A DNA stretch of 64,000 nt, taken from Cymbomonas tetramitiformis (taxonomy: Eukaryota > Chlorophyta > Pyramimonadophyceae > Pyramimonadales > Pyramimonadaceae). The DNA lies in assembly GCA_001247695.2 (NCBI GenBank), contig LGRX02033450.1:1-64000 (forward strand), in the 5' to 3' direction. The position numbers and the translations under genes were made by a program. The notes beneath the pieces were generated by a model. That model was not told where the DNA came from. It was given only the letters and a program-made list of their open reading frames with translations, and did no database searches. Shown piece after piece: positions 40,305 through 50,006 of this stretch; the first letter of the stretch is position 1, and every line of letters begins with the position of its first letter.

Positions 40305-43300
40305 CTAAAAGGGACGGCGCCCTATAAAAGCCCACTCAACGTTATAATTGAGTCCTTTTTCCTTTTCCTTATTTCTTGTATGGTTGTTGACCCCGGAGGG
40401 TTTTCTTCCAGTGTTTCGAGCGCAAGGTCCACTTGGTACATATTTAACTTTCCATCCTTCGCGAATATCCCTTGCGTGGTGGAGTTCTTGGGGTACTGCC
40501 CTTCCATTTCCTCTTTCGAGCATGTCCCCCCCCCCTATGTGTGAGGGCTGTAGTTCCGCTGCAGCATGCCCACCTATATCCTCCACCCTCACAGCTTTCC
40601 TGTCTGGTCCGGTGCCCAAGGCTTTCTCATGTGCTACCTCCGGTTTCCCTTTCATTATTTCGGGCTGTGGCATTACTTGTGGGCTTTTTGTCACTGGTTT
40701 CTCTTGTTCCTTCCGTTCAGCCAGGGCGCCTAGTACATCCAGCGTCACCTGCATAGTCATTAGTTGGGCCCCCACCATTCTTGCCATGCTCCGGTCTTCT
40801 TTTGTCATTCGGCATATTTCGCTATGCTTTTGTCCCCACCTACTGTGGTTCCTACCCCTCGTTTCTTGCCTTACTACCTGGTTGCTTCTAACTAGTTGTG
40901 GCCTGTCATATTTGGTACGCTGTACCCACCTGCATGTCTTCCCTTTCATGTGCTCACTCCAGTATCTCCTTCCTCTTTTGTGTGCGTACGCATGCTCCTG
41001 CCGGTTCGCCCGTAGGTAGTATGTGAGGTTTCTCATGAGGTTTGCCCTTTGCTCCCTCTCTTCTGCTGTGGCTGACCACCTAGGGCCCTTTGAGGGCTTT
41101 TCCTGTGTTGTTCCTTGGCTTCGGTTGTCCTCCCCTTTTGGCATTTTTTCATTTCCCTTTCTTGTTTCGGTTGCCTGTCTGGTTATCGTTGTCGCTGCTG
41201 TGTCCCTTTTCTGCAAGCATGTCACGCGCACCCTATCCGGTGTTTCCTTTCGCATTCCCGTTCCCACCTTTCTGCTAGTCTCCCTGCATGCTGTCACCCG
41301 TACCCTTTGCGTTGGTTTTTGTGCTGGCGTTATTCTTCCGCCATTATTACTTTTCGTCAGGACCGTAGCTGCAACGCAAATTGTAAGTATTGCTTTCATT
41401 AGTGTGCCTCGTGAGTTGCCTTCGTGTCCATTACTTACCACGCATCTCCTTCGGGTATGTTTTCCTCCCCCCATACTGCCTCCCTTGTTACGCGTTACAC
41501 GCTCATTTTGTCCCCTCACACCCTTCTTGTTGCATTTTTGAACTTCATTTTCCTCAATCCTTATTCGTATGTACCCTATGGGTGTCCCCTCAAAGTATTT
41601 CCCCTTTTGGGCCATTTGCACAAAACTTCGTATTTTTACGTAGAGCTCCTGGAGCAATTCGCTAAATATCCAATGTCGTCCGTTCAAGCTCATTTTCATT
41701 TGTTGTTTATATTTCACCATTTGTAGGCTCTGTGCGAAATTTTTTCGTCTAATTTTGTTATTATGTGCACCTATACCCCCCTTTTTCTGTAGGTACTGAC
41801 CCTTTGGGTTAGGGTTTCCCTTCATTTCCCTGTATATGGCTGTGCAAGCTGTTGTAATTGGCCTTTTCCCTTTCAATGTATCTTGTGGGTTCCTCTTGTT
41901 ATTGTTGTCCCTATCGTTCCGTCGGTGTGCATGTTCTTCTGGCTTAACGCGGTTTTCCTTGTTACGCGTTACACATGTCTGCAGCGTCGTTCCGTTCTTT
42001 TTACAGCATATCTGGGCTTCATTCTTCCCCATATATCTTTGTGCATAACTCTTGGTTGCCTCCTTAAAATATTGCTCTGCTGGGGTCGTTTTTACAAAAC
42101 TTCGAATTCTTACGTAGAGCTTCTGGAGCAATTCGCTAAATGTCCAAAGTCGTCCGTTCAAGTTCATTTTCATTTCACGTTCGTATTTTGCCATTTGTAG
42201 GCCCTGTGTAAAATATTTCCGTCTAATTTTACTTTTATGTGCCCCTATTACCTCCCTTTTCTGTAGGTAAGCCCCTTTTGGGTTAGGGTTTCCCCTTGTT
42301 TTCCTCCATATGGCTGTACGGGTCGTTGCAGTTCGCCTATTTCCATTCAATATATCCTGTGGGTTCTTCTTGTTGTTACTATCCCCGTCGTCTCGCCAGT
42401 GTGCATGTTCCCCCGACCCCGCATTCTTCTTCCTGTTACGCGTTACATTTGCCTGCAGCATCATCCCGTCCTTACTGCCATATATCTGGACCTCATTCTT
42501 CTCAATATGTCTTTGTGTTTGACCCTCAGTTGTCTCCTTGAAATATTGCTCTGTCAGAGCTGTTTTTACAAAACTTCGTATTTTAACGTAGAGCTCCTGG
42601 AGCAATTCGCTAAATGCCGTAATTTGCCGGTTACTCCTGAAAGTGTGAATATTGTCTGCCATTTTGCAATAAAGTCCCCATAGTAACTTTCCTGTCATGC
42701 TGACCATTGCCTTCACCCTCTGGGGCTGGTTTGTGCTTATTTTCCTTAGGGTAGGCTTAGGGTTCCCCTCTTGTCCTAGTGGGAGTTCCTGAATGTGTTC
42801 TCTGCTGCTTACCTCCCTTGTGCATGGGGAACTGGCCTCGGGTGGCCTGCTTGTTGCTTTAATTCTGTTTACTATCTCATAGTGTATTTTATTGCAACTG
42901 CAGCTACTTAATGTCATTGTATGTTTTATGTTATTTTTTGCAGCTCTTGTGCCAGGTGTGCCCGCCCTTCCCCTATATTGTATTGAGTTTGATGCTGCTA
43001 CCATGTCAACAGTGTGGTAACAGTTGGTGCCTATATTACTGCTAACCCTCTCACACTTGTGTCTAGTCGTGGGCTTTGCAGCCTGGGTTCCGATCAGCAC
43101 TGTGCAGGAGTACAGGCACGATGTACTATTACCAGCAGCAGGTTTGGATTTAGCAGAGTTACTTTTTACTTCAGGTATTTGTTTAACCAGGATTTTCTGG
43201 TATACAGGGCTTTTCCTAGCTTCAAAACTGTAAGGGCCTATACAGGATGTGGCCTCTGCCAGGCTGCTTCTGTCAGCCCCTAGAGCGTTGGCTTCGGCTG

Positions 43301-45542
43301 GAGCGAGGCTCTGCCAGCTGTTCCAGCTGTTCCAGCTGTTCCAGCTTTTTCCTTTCGTCTGCCTTGGCCTGCGATGCATACAGGAACCCAACCAGTACTT
43401 ATTCAGCTGATTTCCCTTCCTCTTGTGCTGTGTTCGGACTGGTTCAGTGATGCAAGTGGTGGGGTTCCACTTTTCGTCTTGTGCCTGTTTTCGGAGCCGA
43501 TGCCCAAGTTTTCTAGTCAGATTGTGTGTTCCTGTGCAGTTACCCTCTACGCCATATGCGAGGGGTCTCTTATCCCGTGAGGATGATTTTTCCCCGAGGG
43601 AACTTACCCGTGCTTTTTGCAGACGTCTGAACTCCGACAGCGTCTCTTCGTCGATCTCCATACCTCCCTCGCTGTCAGATGGCTCTCTCGCTTCTCGTGG
43701 CCGGCGTAGATTTTTCTTAGCCGGCTCGGGGGTGCGTTGACCTTTCAGCAGCTTGGCCAGTGCGTTGTTGGAGTTGCTGAAGGACTTCAGTATTTCGCTG
43801 GAGATCCCGAGATGCTGCTTCTGGAACTCGCGGTTCTCTTCAGTGAGGTCGATCACGGAGTCCTTCACCTCGTCCACCTTGCTGGAGACCTTGTTCGTGG
43901 CCTCAACGTTGTCCGTGAAGCCGCTCTTACACGTGCCCTCGAGCTTCTCCACAGCTTTGCGGAGCTCGTTGATCGCCTCGTCACCGGCCCCGCCCTTCGC
44001 AACTTTCGCCCACTGGTTGGAGAGCTTGCTCTCCAGCGCCTGTACGATGTCCTCCGTCTGCTGCGCCCCCGCTGCTGGTGGCGCTGCCCTCCCTCTTCTG
44101 CCCTTAAACTTGTCTCCCGTGCGAGAAAAGTCAGAGTGCTGAAGGAGGTAGGAGCGAGATTTGTTGGGGAGAGAGAGACGGACCGTACGTCTGTCTTGCT
44201 TTCCCAGCCACTCATACGCTGCTTCGCTGGCTAGCCCGGTGAAAAGATTGCCGCTTTTTGTGATTCTTACTCGCATATACGTTTCCGGCTTTGCTGGGTC
44301 AGTCCCTGGCCTCACCGTCGTCGCTGGCAGCGGCTTCAGATGTTCTGCTGCTTCGCCCAAGCCCGCCTGTGTAAACACCTCCTGGATGGCCGCGACTAAG
44401 TTCGGGAGGTCCGCGGCCAAGTTGATGGTGCTCCCCTTATCAACTACGATCACCTCTGTCTCGTCCTCGCCTCTGTTCGTTAGCGATGGTCTGATTCTCT
44501 GAACTGTGTATTCCCCGAGACCCGGGAAGGCCAGCACCTTCGACTCTATGTTGTCAGCGGCCTCCTCCGTGACCGCCACCAGCCGTATGCTGTTGGTGTG
44601 TTTCTCCATGTACGCGGGCAGTCCCCGCGCCCCTTTGATTGCCGATTCAACAGAGGGCATACTGCGCAGTTGTTTTTCCAAGTCTTTGGTCGTGTGCCCA
44701 CGCAGCTCTTCGCTGATTATGTGCAACTGTCGCTCCGCGTTGCCTGTCCTGGTCTGCCTCGGATGAAATACCCGTACCCTCGGGATGCAAACGTCTGCTG
44801 CTTGGAAGTCGTCTGCCCCCAGTGGTACGCAGTGAAGAGGTAGATGTGCCAGAGATGTCGCCAGCGCGGTGATGGCATATTCACTTTTTTCAAAGGTGAG
44901 ATGAAACTCTGCTATCTTATCAGCATACCAGCGTAGCTGGGTTTTGCCGCTGCACAGAACCGGAGCGGTGTCAGGGAGGTCGTGAAAGTGTCGGATCGCC
45001 GACTCCAGGTGGCCGATGTACTGCTTCGCTGCTTTTGGCTCTTCCCGAAAGGGCCCCACCGTCACCTGCGGTCCCTTCTTGTGCATGCCAACTTCATCCT
45101 GCTCCTCTGAGGTGAGGTCGGTGCAATTCACTACCAGCTGGTAGCGGGTTCTGCCGTGCCCTGCCGGGAGCCCGTAAATAGTTTCCAGTGGGAAGCCTCG
45201 CTGGTACTTCACGTTCCGCGCGTCCTCGTAGACGGTGGCCATGTACTCTGCCACCGCCTCCAGCGCCGTCATATCCGCGTCTGCTGCCCCCGCGGCCTCA
45301 ATCAGTTTTTTCATATCTTCACCATGTGTGTCGCAGAGTTCTGGCATGGTCGCTCCGCCTGGGTACCCGTCGGTTCTCTTCGCTGACTGCGCTCTTATTT
45401 CCTTGATGAACTCCTCGGTGTTCGCTTGGTCTGCTGATCCTCTTTCGTGCTCCATGAACCTGCTCGATTTTTCTTCTTGCCCCACTTGTTGGGGACTTCT
45501 TTCTCCGAATTTTCGCACATTGCCGGCTTTCGTGTTGGCCAT
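40305..45542 (-). CDS. Dualen ORF1: gag-like N-terminal part with long repeat-containing tail
   Basis: The open frame runs from 45737 (non-ATG). The first ATG is at 45542 (MANTKAGNVRKFGERSPQQ), giving about 1745 residues. The first 650 residues are a folded, charged protein with a helical, coiled-coil-prone part near its end (IVQALESKLSNQW, KVSSKVDEVKDSVIDLTEE) and an acidic/basic tail, in keeping with a LINE ORF1 nucleic-acid-binding protein. The remainder is Lys/Arg/Asn-rich and includes a 158-residue unit repeated nearly three times (FSELLQELYVKIRSF marks each). No CCHC knuckle is present. The second half may be coding or a fortuitously open repeat. Confidence 0.65.
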   Translation of the reverse strand: MANTKAGNVRKFGERSPQQVGQEEKSSRFMEHERGSADQANTEEFIKEIRAQSAKRTDGYPGGATMPELCDTHGEDMKKLIEAAGAADADMTALEAVAEYMATVYEDARNVKYQRGFPLETIYGLPAGHGRTRYQLVVNCTDLTSEEQDEVGMHKKGPQVTVGPFREEPKAAKQYIGHLESAIRHFHDLPDTAPVLCSGKTQLRWYADKIAEFHLTFEKSEYAITALATSLAHLPLHCVPLGADDFQAADVCIPRVRVFHPRQTRTGNAERQLHIISEELRGHTTKDLEKQLRSMPSVESAIKGARGLPAYMEKHTNSIRLVAVTEEAADNIESKVLAFPGLGEYTVQRIRPSLTNRGEDETEVIVVDKGSTINLAADLPNLVAAIQEVFTQAGLGEAAEHLKPLPATTVRPGTDPAKPETYMRVRITKSGNLFTGLASEAAYEWLGKQDRRTVRLSLPNKSRSYLLQHSDFSRTGDKFKGRRGRAAPPAAGAQQTEDIVQALESKLSNQWAKVAKGGAGDEAINELRKAVEKLEGTCKSGFTDNVEATNKVSSKVDEVKDSVIDLTEENREFQKQHLGISSEILKSFSNSNNALAKLLKGQRTPEPAKKNLRRPREAREPSDSEGGMEIDEETLSEFRRLQKARVSSLGEKSSSRDKRPLAYGVEGNCTGTHNLTRKLGHRLRKQAQDEKWNPTTCITEPVRTQHKRKGNQLNKYWLGSCMHRRPRQTKGKSWNSWNSWNSWQSLAPAEANALGADRSSLAEATSCIGPYSFEARKSPVYQKILVKQIPEVKSNSAKSKPAAGNSTSCLYSCTVLIGTQAAKPTTRHKCERVSSNIGTNCYHTVDMVAASNSIQYRGRAGTPGTRAAKNNIKHTMTLSSCSCNKIHYEIVNRIKATSRPPEASSPCTREVSSREHIQELPLGQEGNPKPTLRKISTNQPQRVKAMVSMTGKLLWGLYCKMADNIHTFRSNRQITAFSELLQELYVKIRSFVKTALTEQYFKETTEGQTQRHIEKNEVQIYGSKDGMMLQANVTRNRKKNAGSGEHAHWRDDGDSNNKKNPQDILNGNRRTATTRTAIWRKTRGNPNPKGAYLQKREVIGAHKSKIRRKYFTQGLQMAKYEREMKMNLNGRLWTFSELLQKLYVRIRSFVKTTPAEQYFKEATKSYAQRYMGKNEAQICCKKNGTTLQTCVTRNKENRVKPEEHAHRRNDRDNNNKRNPQDTLKGKRPITTACTAIYREMKGNPNPKGQYLQKKGGIGAHNNKIRRKNFAQSLQMVKYKQQMKMSLNGRHWIFSELLQELYVKIRSFVQMAQKGKYFEGTPIGYIRIRIEENEVQKCNKKGVRGQNERVTRNKGGSMGGGKHTRRRCVVSNGHEGNSRGTLMKAILTICVAATVLTKSNNGGRITPAQKPTQRVRVTACRETSRKVGTGMRKETPDRVRVTCLQKRDTAATTITRQATETRKGNEKMPKGEDNRSQGTTQEKPSKGPRWSATAEEREQRANLMRNLTYYLRANRQEHAYAHKRGRRYWSEHMKGKTCRWVQRTKYDRPQLVRSNQVVRQETRGRNHSRWGQKHSEICRMTKEDRSMARMVGAQLMTMQVTLDVLGALAERKEQEKPVTKSPQVMPQPEIMKGKPEVAHEKALGTGPDRKAVRVEDIGGHAAAELQPSHIGGGDMLERGNGRAVPQELHHARDIREGWKVKYVPSGPCARNTGRKPSGVNNHTRNKEKEKGLNYNVEWAFIGRRPF
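41180..42640 (-). repeat. 474-bp (158-codon) in-frame repeat in ORF1, nearly three units
   Basis: The marker GAATTGCTCCAGGAGCTCTA and close variants occur on the minus strand near 42610, 42137 and 41663, about 474 bp apart. Two full units align along their length, with conserved GNPNPKG and IRRKNF motifs. The third diverges after about 70 codons. A period divisible by three keeps the frame open. Confidence 0.8.
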
Positions 45543-45825
45543 CTTAGGTTTTTCAGTGGCTGTACGACTTGTGTCTGGCTTGTTTGAGCAGGGGTGTCGG
45601 GCACTACATGCAAAGTACGGCGCTACAGATACGGACAGGGGAGTTTCGTGCACTGCAAATACGGGTTGGCGCACCTCATGTCTTACCTGTGTCGCCCCAT
45701 CGCCATTGTTACCGTTGTCTTGAAGCCCTGCGAGCACAGTTAGTAGAAAAATTACATTTTTTAAAAAATCTATTTTAGAGCCCGCGGCCCGGAGAGAGGT
45801 GCACGCCTCAGGCGGGTTCGCGAGA

Positions 45826-45835
45826 CATATATATA
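45826..45835. repeat. Target duplication of the Dualen insertion (right copy)
   Basis: CATATATATA, continuing into a longer AT run, marks the return to viral sequence at the 5' end of the LINE. Before insertion this AT run stood directly upstream of the fibre gene that now starts at 28908. Confidence 0.6.
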
Positions 45836-45879
45836 TATATATATTACATTATACGTTATAAAAAATTTAGCGGAAAACT

Positions 45880-46140
45880 TTAAAAAAAACATGTAGCATC
45901 TCTATAAACTTGTCCACCTTGTAACGCTCTTGTTACGCCATATATTACAAAAGTAGCATCATCAGTTGACTCGGGTAGTGCAAAAAATCGAACATCACAT
46001 ATATATTTATTTCGATCAGTCGGAAATATATGTAAAGTTTTATCTTGGTCACCTGAACTTGTATCGTATGCTCCAATAATCATACCGGTTCCAACATTTA
46101 TAGTTTCGCTTAAAATAAATTCTTTTCCGAAAGACGACAT
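45880..46140 (-). CDS. Small PLV protein with SFGK start
   Basis: 86 residues starting MSSFGKEFILSETINVG. It shares the N-terminal SFGK pattern with the two fibre-like proteins at 27063 and 28908, so it may be a short fibre, a base or a cap protein. It is the first gene left of the capsid cluster. A TATATA motif (ATATTATATACA on the coding strand) lies directly before the ATG. Confidence 0.6.
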   Translation of the reverse strand: MSSFGKEFILSETINVGTGMIIGAYDTSSGDQDKTLHIFPTDRNKYICDVRFFALPESTDDATFVIYGVTRALQGGQVYRDATCFF

Positions 46141-46151
46141 TGTATATAATA
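46141..46151 (-). promoter_or_regulatory. TATATA-type viral promoter element
   Basis: On the coding strand ATATTATATACA directly precedes the ATG of the 86-aa gene. The same AT motif precedes other structural genes of this virus. The promoter role is inferred by analogy with late promoters of related viruses. Confidence 0.4.
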
Positions 46152-46466
46152 TTACACAAAGAAAGAATTTGCGGGTTTTAAAATAGGATTATTTAATGGA
46201 TGTTCGGGAAAGGTAAACATTGAAGTTTTCAAAGTTGGTTTATCTCCATGTCCAAAAATAAAATATTTATATCCAGCTAAATCATTTACATTTGAAATTT
46301 TGGCTGGGGGTAAAGTTATGTCACTTATCGATTTACAAGGCAATTGTTGCATTGAAGGGGGTCTAAACCCGGGCATTTGCATTAGAGAAGGTGGTAATTC
46401 AGCTTTATTTTGACCTATACGTTCACCTAAACTTGTCGCGGAGTCATTTGGTTGAAATCGATTCAT
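46152..46466 (-). CDS. PLV hypothetical protein, 104 aa
   Basis: Starts MNRFQPNDSATSLGERIGQ, is proline/methionine-rich in the middle and ends with a hydrophobic AGYKYFIFGHGDKP segment. No family recognised. Its position between the major capsid gene and an SFGK gene, 11 and 32 bases from its neighbours, makes a virion role likely. Confidence 0.6.
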   Translation of the reverse strand: MNRFQPNDSATSLGERIGQNKAELPPSLMQMPGFRPPSMQQLPCKSISDITLPPAKISNVNDLAGYKYFIFGHGDKPTLKTSMFTFPEHPLNNPILKPANSFFV

Positions 46467-46498
46467 TTTTTAAATTATGTATAATAATAAATAAACAT

Positions 46499-47828
46499 TT
46501 AAACAATTAATTCAATCATACGTCCTACACCTACACGCAAAACACTTGTACATGCACAAAATACAAACACTTCATTATTTGTTAATACTTCTTCAGTCGT
46601 ATTTGTCCCTTGTGAAGTTTCAAGGTACATCATAGTATTAAGGCTGCGACTATCAAGACCTGATAAATTTCTTACGCCCATATCACTAGGCATATTTAAG
46701 CGAACCATAAAAGTGAAATACTGATTAACCCAATCTTCAAAAGAATTGACTTTGCAACCACATTTTGTCATGTATTGGTCGGCTTTCGCAACACACATCG
46801 AATTGAAATATCCTAATGCATCGTTACGGCAATTTGGAATATAAAGATTATTTACATTAAATTGCGCACTTCCAACTCTTCCAGCTTTGAAGTCAAAGTA
46901 AATTGGTATATAAGTAGGACCGATCTTATTGTCGATTTGCACAAGACCGCGAGATTTGGTTTGATAATCTCCTATACGTTGGGCAGCATATATTTCATCA
47001 ATAGATTGAGAACTTAAACTAAAGCGTGTAGATTTACTCATACAATCATGACTAGATGTAAAAGAATAGTAATTTTTAAAAGGAATTTCAAGGTAGCCAT
47101 CTCGTTTTAATTTTGCATCCACAGCGGAATCATAGACCCCGTTTGCAAAAGTAATCGTTTCGATTGTAAAGTAAAGTTTTCGCAATATAAATTTACCACC
47201 GCAAATTAATGCTTGCTGACCGGCGTCGGTCAAGGGTTGACCTAACCCCGGTATATTTTGCACCGCCCCTAAAACTTCCGGACCGTGCAAGTAAAAACGT
47301 ATTTGTATTGGTGGTAGTAAGCTCGTGTCCAAATAGCTTGGTTCGCTTTCGCCTATAAATGAACGGAATTCTTGAATTATGTAAGGTCGAAATGCTTTAT
47401 GATAATTTAAATCTGTAACTTCAATTTCTTGATTTTGTAAAACTCTTTGATAACTAATTTCTTTATTTAAAGTAGTTTGTAAATTATCTAGAACCGTAGC
47501 TACGGTGCTATAGCCATTAAAACCACTTTGGATTTGGATACCTCCGGCTGTAACTTCTACCCGAGAGATTAATTTGTCGAGTCCATTTGGAAGCAAGGTA
47601 TTTAAAAAAATCCGGTCCATTATCGACAATAACTTTATTTTGATTTGCTTGAGCTTCACAATGCATACTCAAGCTTTTCAAATTTATCAAAACATTTGAC
47701 GGAAGATTTAACGTAATTGTACTATTATTCGTAGCGGTATCTTGATTTGTAGTTTCGAGACGAAAATAATTCGTGCTATACCCTGAAACCTTTTGAAGTG
47801 CGCACGCAAGTGATAAGGGAAGACTCAT
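46499..47828 (-). pseudogene. MCP: PLV major capsid protein (double jelly-roll), frameshifted
   Basis: The N-terminal 75 residues (MSLPLSLACALQKVSGYSTN and on) are in one frame. After a run of seven T on the coding strand (seven A at 47604-47610) the frame continues for about 370 residues (NTLLPNGLDKLISRVEV and on). Joined by eye, the roughly 440-residue order matches PLV/virophage-type double jelly-roll capsid proteins: a membrane-like N-terminus, GGIQIQSGFNGYSTV, and a C-terminal half with IPIYFDFKAGRVG. Neighbouring minor-capsid and fibre genes support the call. The homopolymer shift may be real decay or an assembly indel. Confidence 0.75.
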
Positions 47829-47850
47829 TGGTTTATATATAATATATTAG
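47829..47850 (-). promoter_or_regulatory. TATATA-type promoter of the major capsid gene
   Basis: The coding strand reads TAATATATTATATATAAACC just before the MCP start codon. It is the strongest example of the AT-rich motif that recurs before structural genes of the virus. Confidence 0.5.
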
Positions 47851-47867
47851 TAACATAAATAAAAGAA

Positions 47868-48865
47868 TTAAAATGCAGAAAGTTCTTTGATAATTAAAGA
47901 CATTGAATATGAAATAGAGCCGTCCCGTGCTTCCGTTGGGGAAACTAAAGGTATGGGTATATTTTTGGAGTCCGTCAAAATAAACTTTAATTCGGTTAAT
48001 TGTGATCCTGAAATGTCAATAGCAAAATTGTTATTTGGATTTAAGAAATCTATAAAATTAGTAGTTAAATTTGGTAAAAGTATTTTAGCAAAAATATCAC
48101 TAGCAATTAAAGAAGTGCTGCCACTATTAATTGCACTTAAATTGGTAGATTCGACATTATTTGTGGGCGAACTTGATATTCGTAAATAAAGAGCGTCATT
48201 CGTTTGTAAATTACAAGGGTAGTAACTTTCAAATACCGTATCAGCTGTTTTTATGTCAAATAAATCAATTATTTGTGAAACATTTGATAAACCATTAGTC
48301 CGTCTATTTACACGCCCACCTAAAATTTCGCCGGCGTCATTATATTTGCTTGGTCCTATAACTTTATTTTGTAATTCGGCTTGTAAGGGATTGTTTGCAT
48401 CAAAATCATTTCTAACCGAAAAAGAAACAAATTTCATATTTAAAACTGCAACTGAAAAAGTAATTGTAATGTCTTTTTATAATCGACAGGGTCACCATTA
48501 TATTTTACTGTTACCGTGCCATTTTGTGGGAAATTAAAACCTGATTCTGCAGATATTAAGATATTTCTAATATTGATTGACAAAAGAGCTTCTAATTGAG
48601 ACAATTGAGTATAATTTACAAAAGGAATTTGCACGGGGAACAATTCATTAGTATCGATTTTACCTATAAAGAATATTCCATTAAAACTATTTATAGTATA
48701 CCATGTTTTTGCAGCGGAAAAAGAATTTAGCACAACTCGTAATTTGCTAGTTGCTCTATAATCTAGTAAAGCCGTAGGAACACTTACATCAAATCTTCTC
48801 GAATCACCTGCCGAATTTTCTTCACTATTTAAATATATAGTTCGTGATGAAAATACATTATTCAT
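47868..48865 (-). pseudogene. Probable PLV minor capsid (penton-like) protein, frameshifted
   Basis: Two adjacent frames, 48865-48440 and 48437-47868, appear to be one gene of about 330 residues. Shifting one base in the AAAAA run near 48478 joins VDYK to KDITITFSVAVLNMKFVSF and on. The N-terminal part (FSSRTIYLNSEENSAGDSRR) is typical of virion proteins that precede the MCP in PLVs and virophages. The C-terminal part ends with a beta-rich segment containing LTELKFILTDSKNIPIP, a pattern common in minor capsid proteins. The gene lies directly upstream of MCP, as in related viruses. Confidence 0.6.
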
Positions 48866-49073
48866 TATCTATACTAATAAAAGATTGATTTTTAATATTT
48901 GCTTCCGTGTCCCTAATTTTTGGTTTAGAAATTTCGATATTTCCATTTGCTAATTCAGTGTAATATTCGGTTCTATTTAAGTAATCATCGACTATAAGTT
49001 CAATATGTGCTTTGGGAATATTTTTGAATATTCTTTCAGCTTCCACAATTAAAAGATCTTTTTCTATATTCAT
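48858..49073 (-). CDS. PLV hypothetical protein, 71 aa
   Basis: Starts MNIEKDLLIVEAERIFKN, is helical and acidic, and overlaps the next gene by 8 bases (ATG inside its end). No family recognised. The tight overlap argues for translation as part of the capsid gene cluster. Confidence 0.55.
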   Translation of the reverse strand: MNIEKDLLIVEAERIFKNIPKAHIELIVDDYLNRTEYYTELANGNIEISKPKIRDTEANIKNQSFISIDNE

Positions 49074-49074
49074 T

Positions 49075-49301
49075 TTAAATCAAATGTTCTTTTATATATA
49101 TATATATTTCTAATGAAGTAGAATTACCCCATAATAAATGTTTTGAGAGCGAACCGGGAGTATCACATTTGTTCCAAGTTCATTATATTTATGACGTTTA
49201 AGATAATTTAATTTCCTTTTTGTATCTTTATTTGTAGTAAAATCTGTATATCCTTTTGCTCCAAAATGTACTATTTTAGAATTGTCAAAAAATGCCATCA
49301 A
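49075..49301 (-). pseudogene. Small conserved NCLDV/PLV protein (DUF5754-like), frameshifted
   Basis: The start KIVHFGAKGYTDFTTNKD, followed by a K/R-rich NYLKRHKYNE, is the signature of a short protein found across giant viruses and PLVs. The canonical end (..LSKHLLWGNSTSL..) is present in another frame, so a single frameshift lies near 49160. The corrected reading ends at 49075, two bases before the next start codon. Function unknown. Family assignment is from motif memory. Confidence 0.6.
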
Positions 49302-49378
49302 ATGTTTTTACTTTTTTTGTTAGACTTTTTTATTTTTACAGTTTTGTATTTACAATTTGCCATTTTATATCATATATC

Positions 49379-50006
49379 TCACGGATTTATTACACCGACT
49401 TTTTTAGGTGTTGAACTATTTCCGTCATACTCGACATATTTAATTCCCTTTTTGAAATTACCTGAATTTATGTTTCTATTTTCATAACTTACTCCGGTTA
49501 TAGGCGAAAATAACTTTTTATCTTGCTTTTGTCTACCGGTAATTTTTCTAATTCTTTCCGTAATAGGGTCAAAACTAGGAACTTTGTCTATATTTTTTTC
49601 TCCGATTGGATGTAATCCTAAATATTTCCGTAAATGATTATTTTCTTCTAGACTCTCTTTAATACCCATGGTATCCATAAAATCTGTAAAATTAATAGGG
49701 GGCGCTTCGTTTAACAATGCACCTTCTATTACACCTTGAGTCGTTCTAAAATAGTGTTCATTAGTCGAACTTGTGGATCGATAGTATCCAAAATAACCAC
49801 CCATAATTGAACCACCTATAGCATTTGCGAAACCAAATCCAGACCTTGCCGTGGAAACACGTTCGGTTTGTGGATAATTTTCGGTGTACATTTGTTCTAT
49901 ATCATGCAATTTTAAAAGATCATTTTCAGTTCCCGGTTTAGGATTTATATGAATAATTTCATAATTAGAATTTGAATGTGGTTTAAGTCTTGCCGGTAAG
50001 GAAACT
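49379..50006 (-). pseudogene. Class-3 lipase-like protein of the PLV, 3' part (split by the DIRS element)
   Basis: Minus-strand frame open from the DIRS border at 50006 to 49379, about 209 codons. Its first residues join in frame to the sequence at 55417, across the insertion. Near the start are the segments where lipases carry the catalytic His (LKLHDIEQM). Beyond the lipase fold is an extra C-terminal domain of about 150 residues with a Gly-rich hydrophobic stretch (GFGFANAIGGSIMGGYFGYY). The catalytic Asp equivalent (EGDL) falls right at the insertion point. The gene is therefore inactive in this copy. Confidence 0.7.

Larger units (their letters stand above)
28916..45825 (-). mobile_element. 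Dualen-like non-LTR retrotransposon (dual endonuclease LINE), about 16.9 kb
   Basis: On the minus strand the element has ORF1 (gag-like, then internal repeats), a 1.65-kb inter-ORF segment, and ORF2 carrying a Ulp1-type protease, APE endonuclease, RT, RNase H, CCHC finger and restriction-like endonuclease. Its 3' end is a short UTR with (CTTTTT)-type tail at 28916-28945. It is flanked by CATATATATA direct repeats. The combination of APE and restriction-like endonucleases is the hallmark of the Dualen/RandI clade. Both ORFs are open over 5.2 and 9.6 kb, implying a young insertion. The length is large for a LINE. Confidence 0.8.

Noticed and set aside
40348..45723. Plus-strand frames over LINE ORF1
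   Set aside because: Same reason; their compositions mirror the Lys/Arg-rich minus-strand protein.
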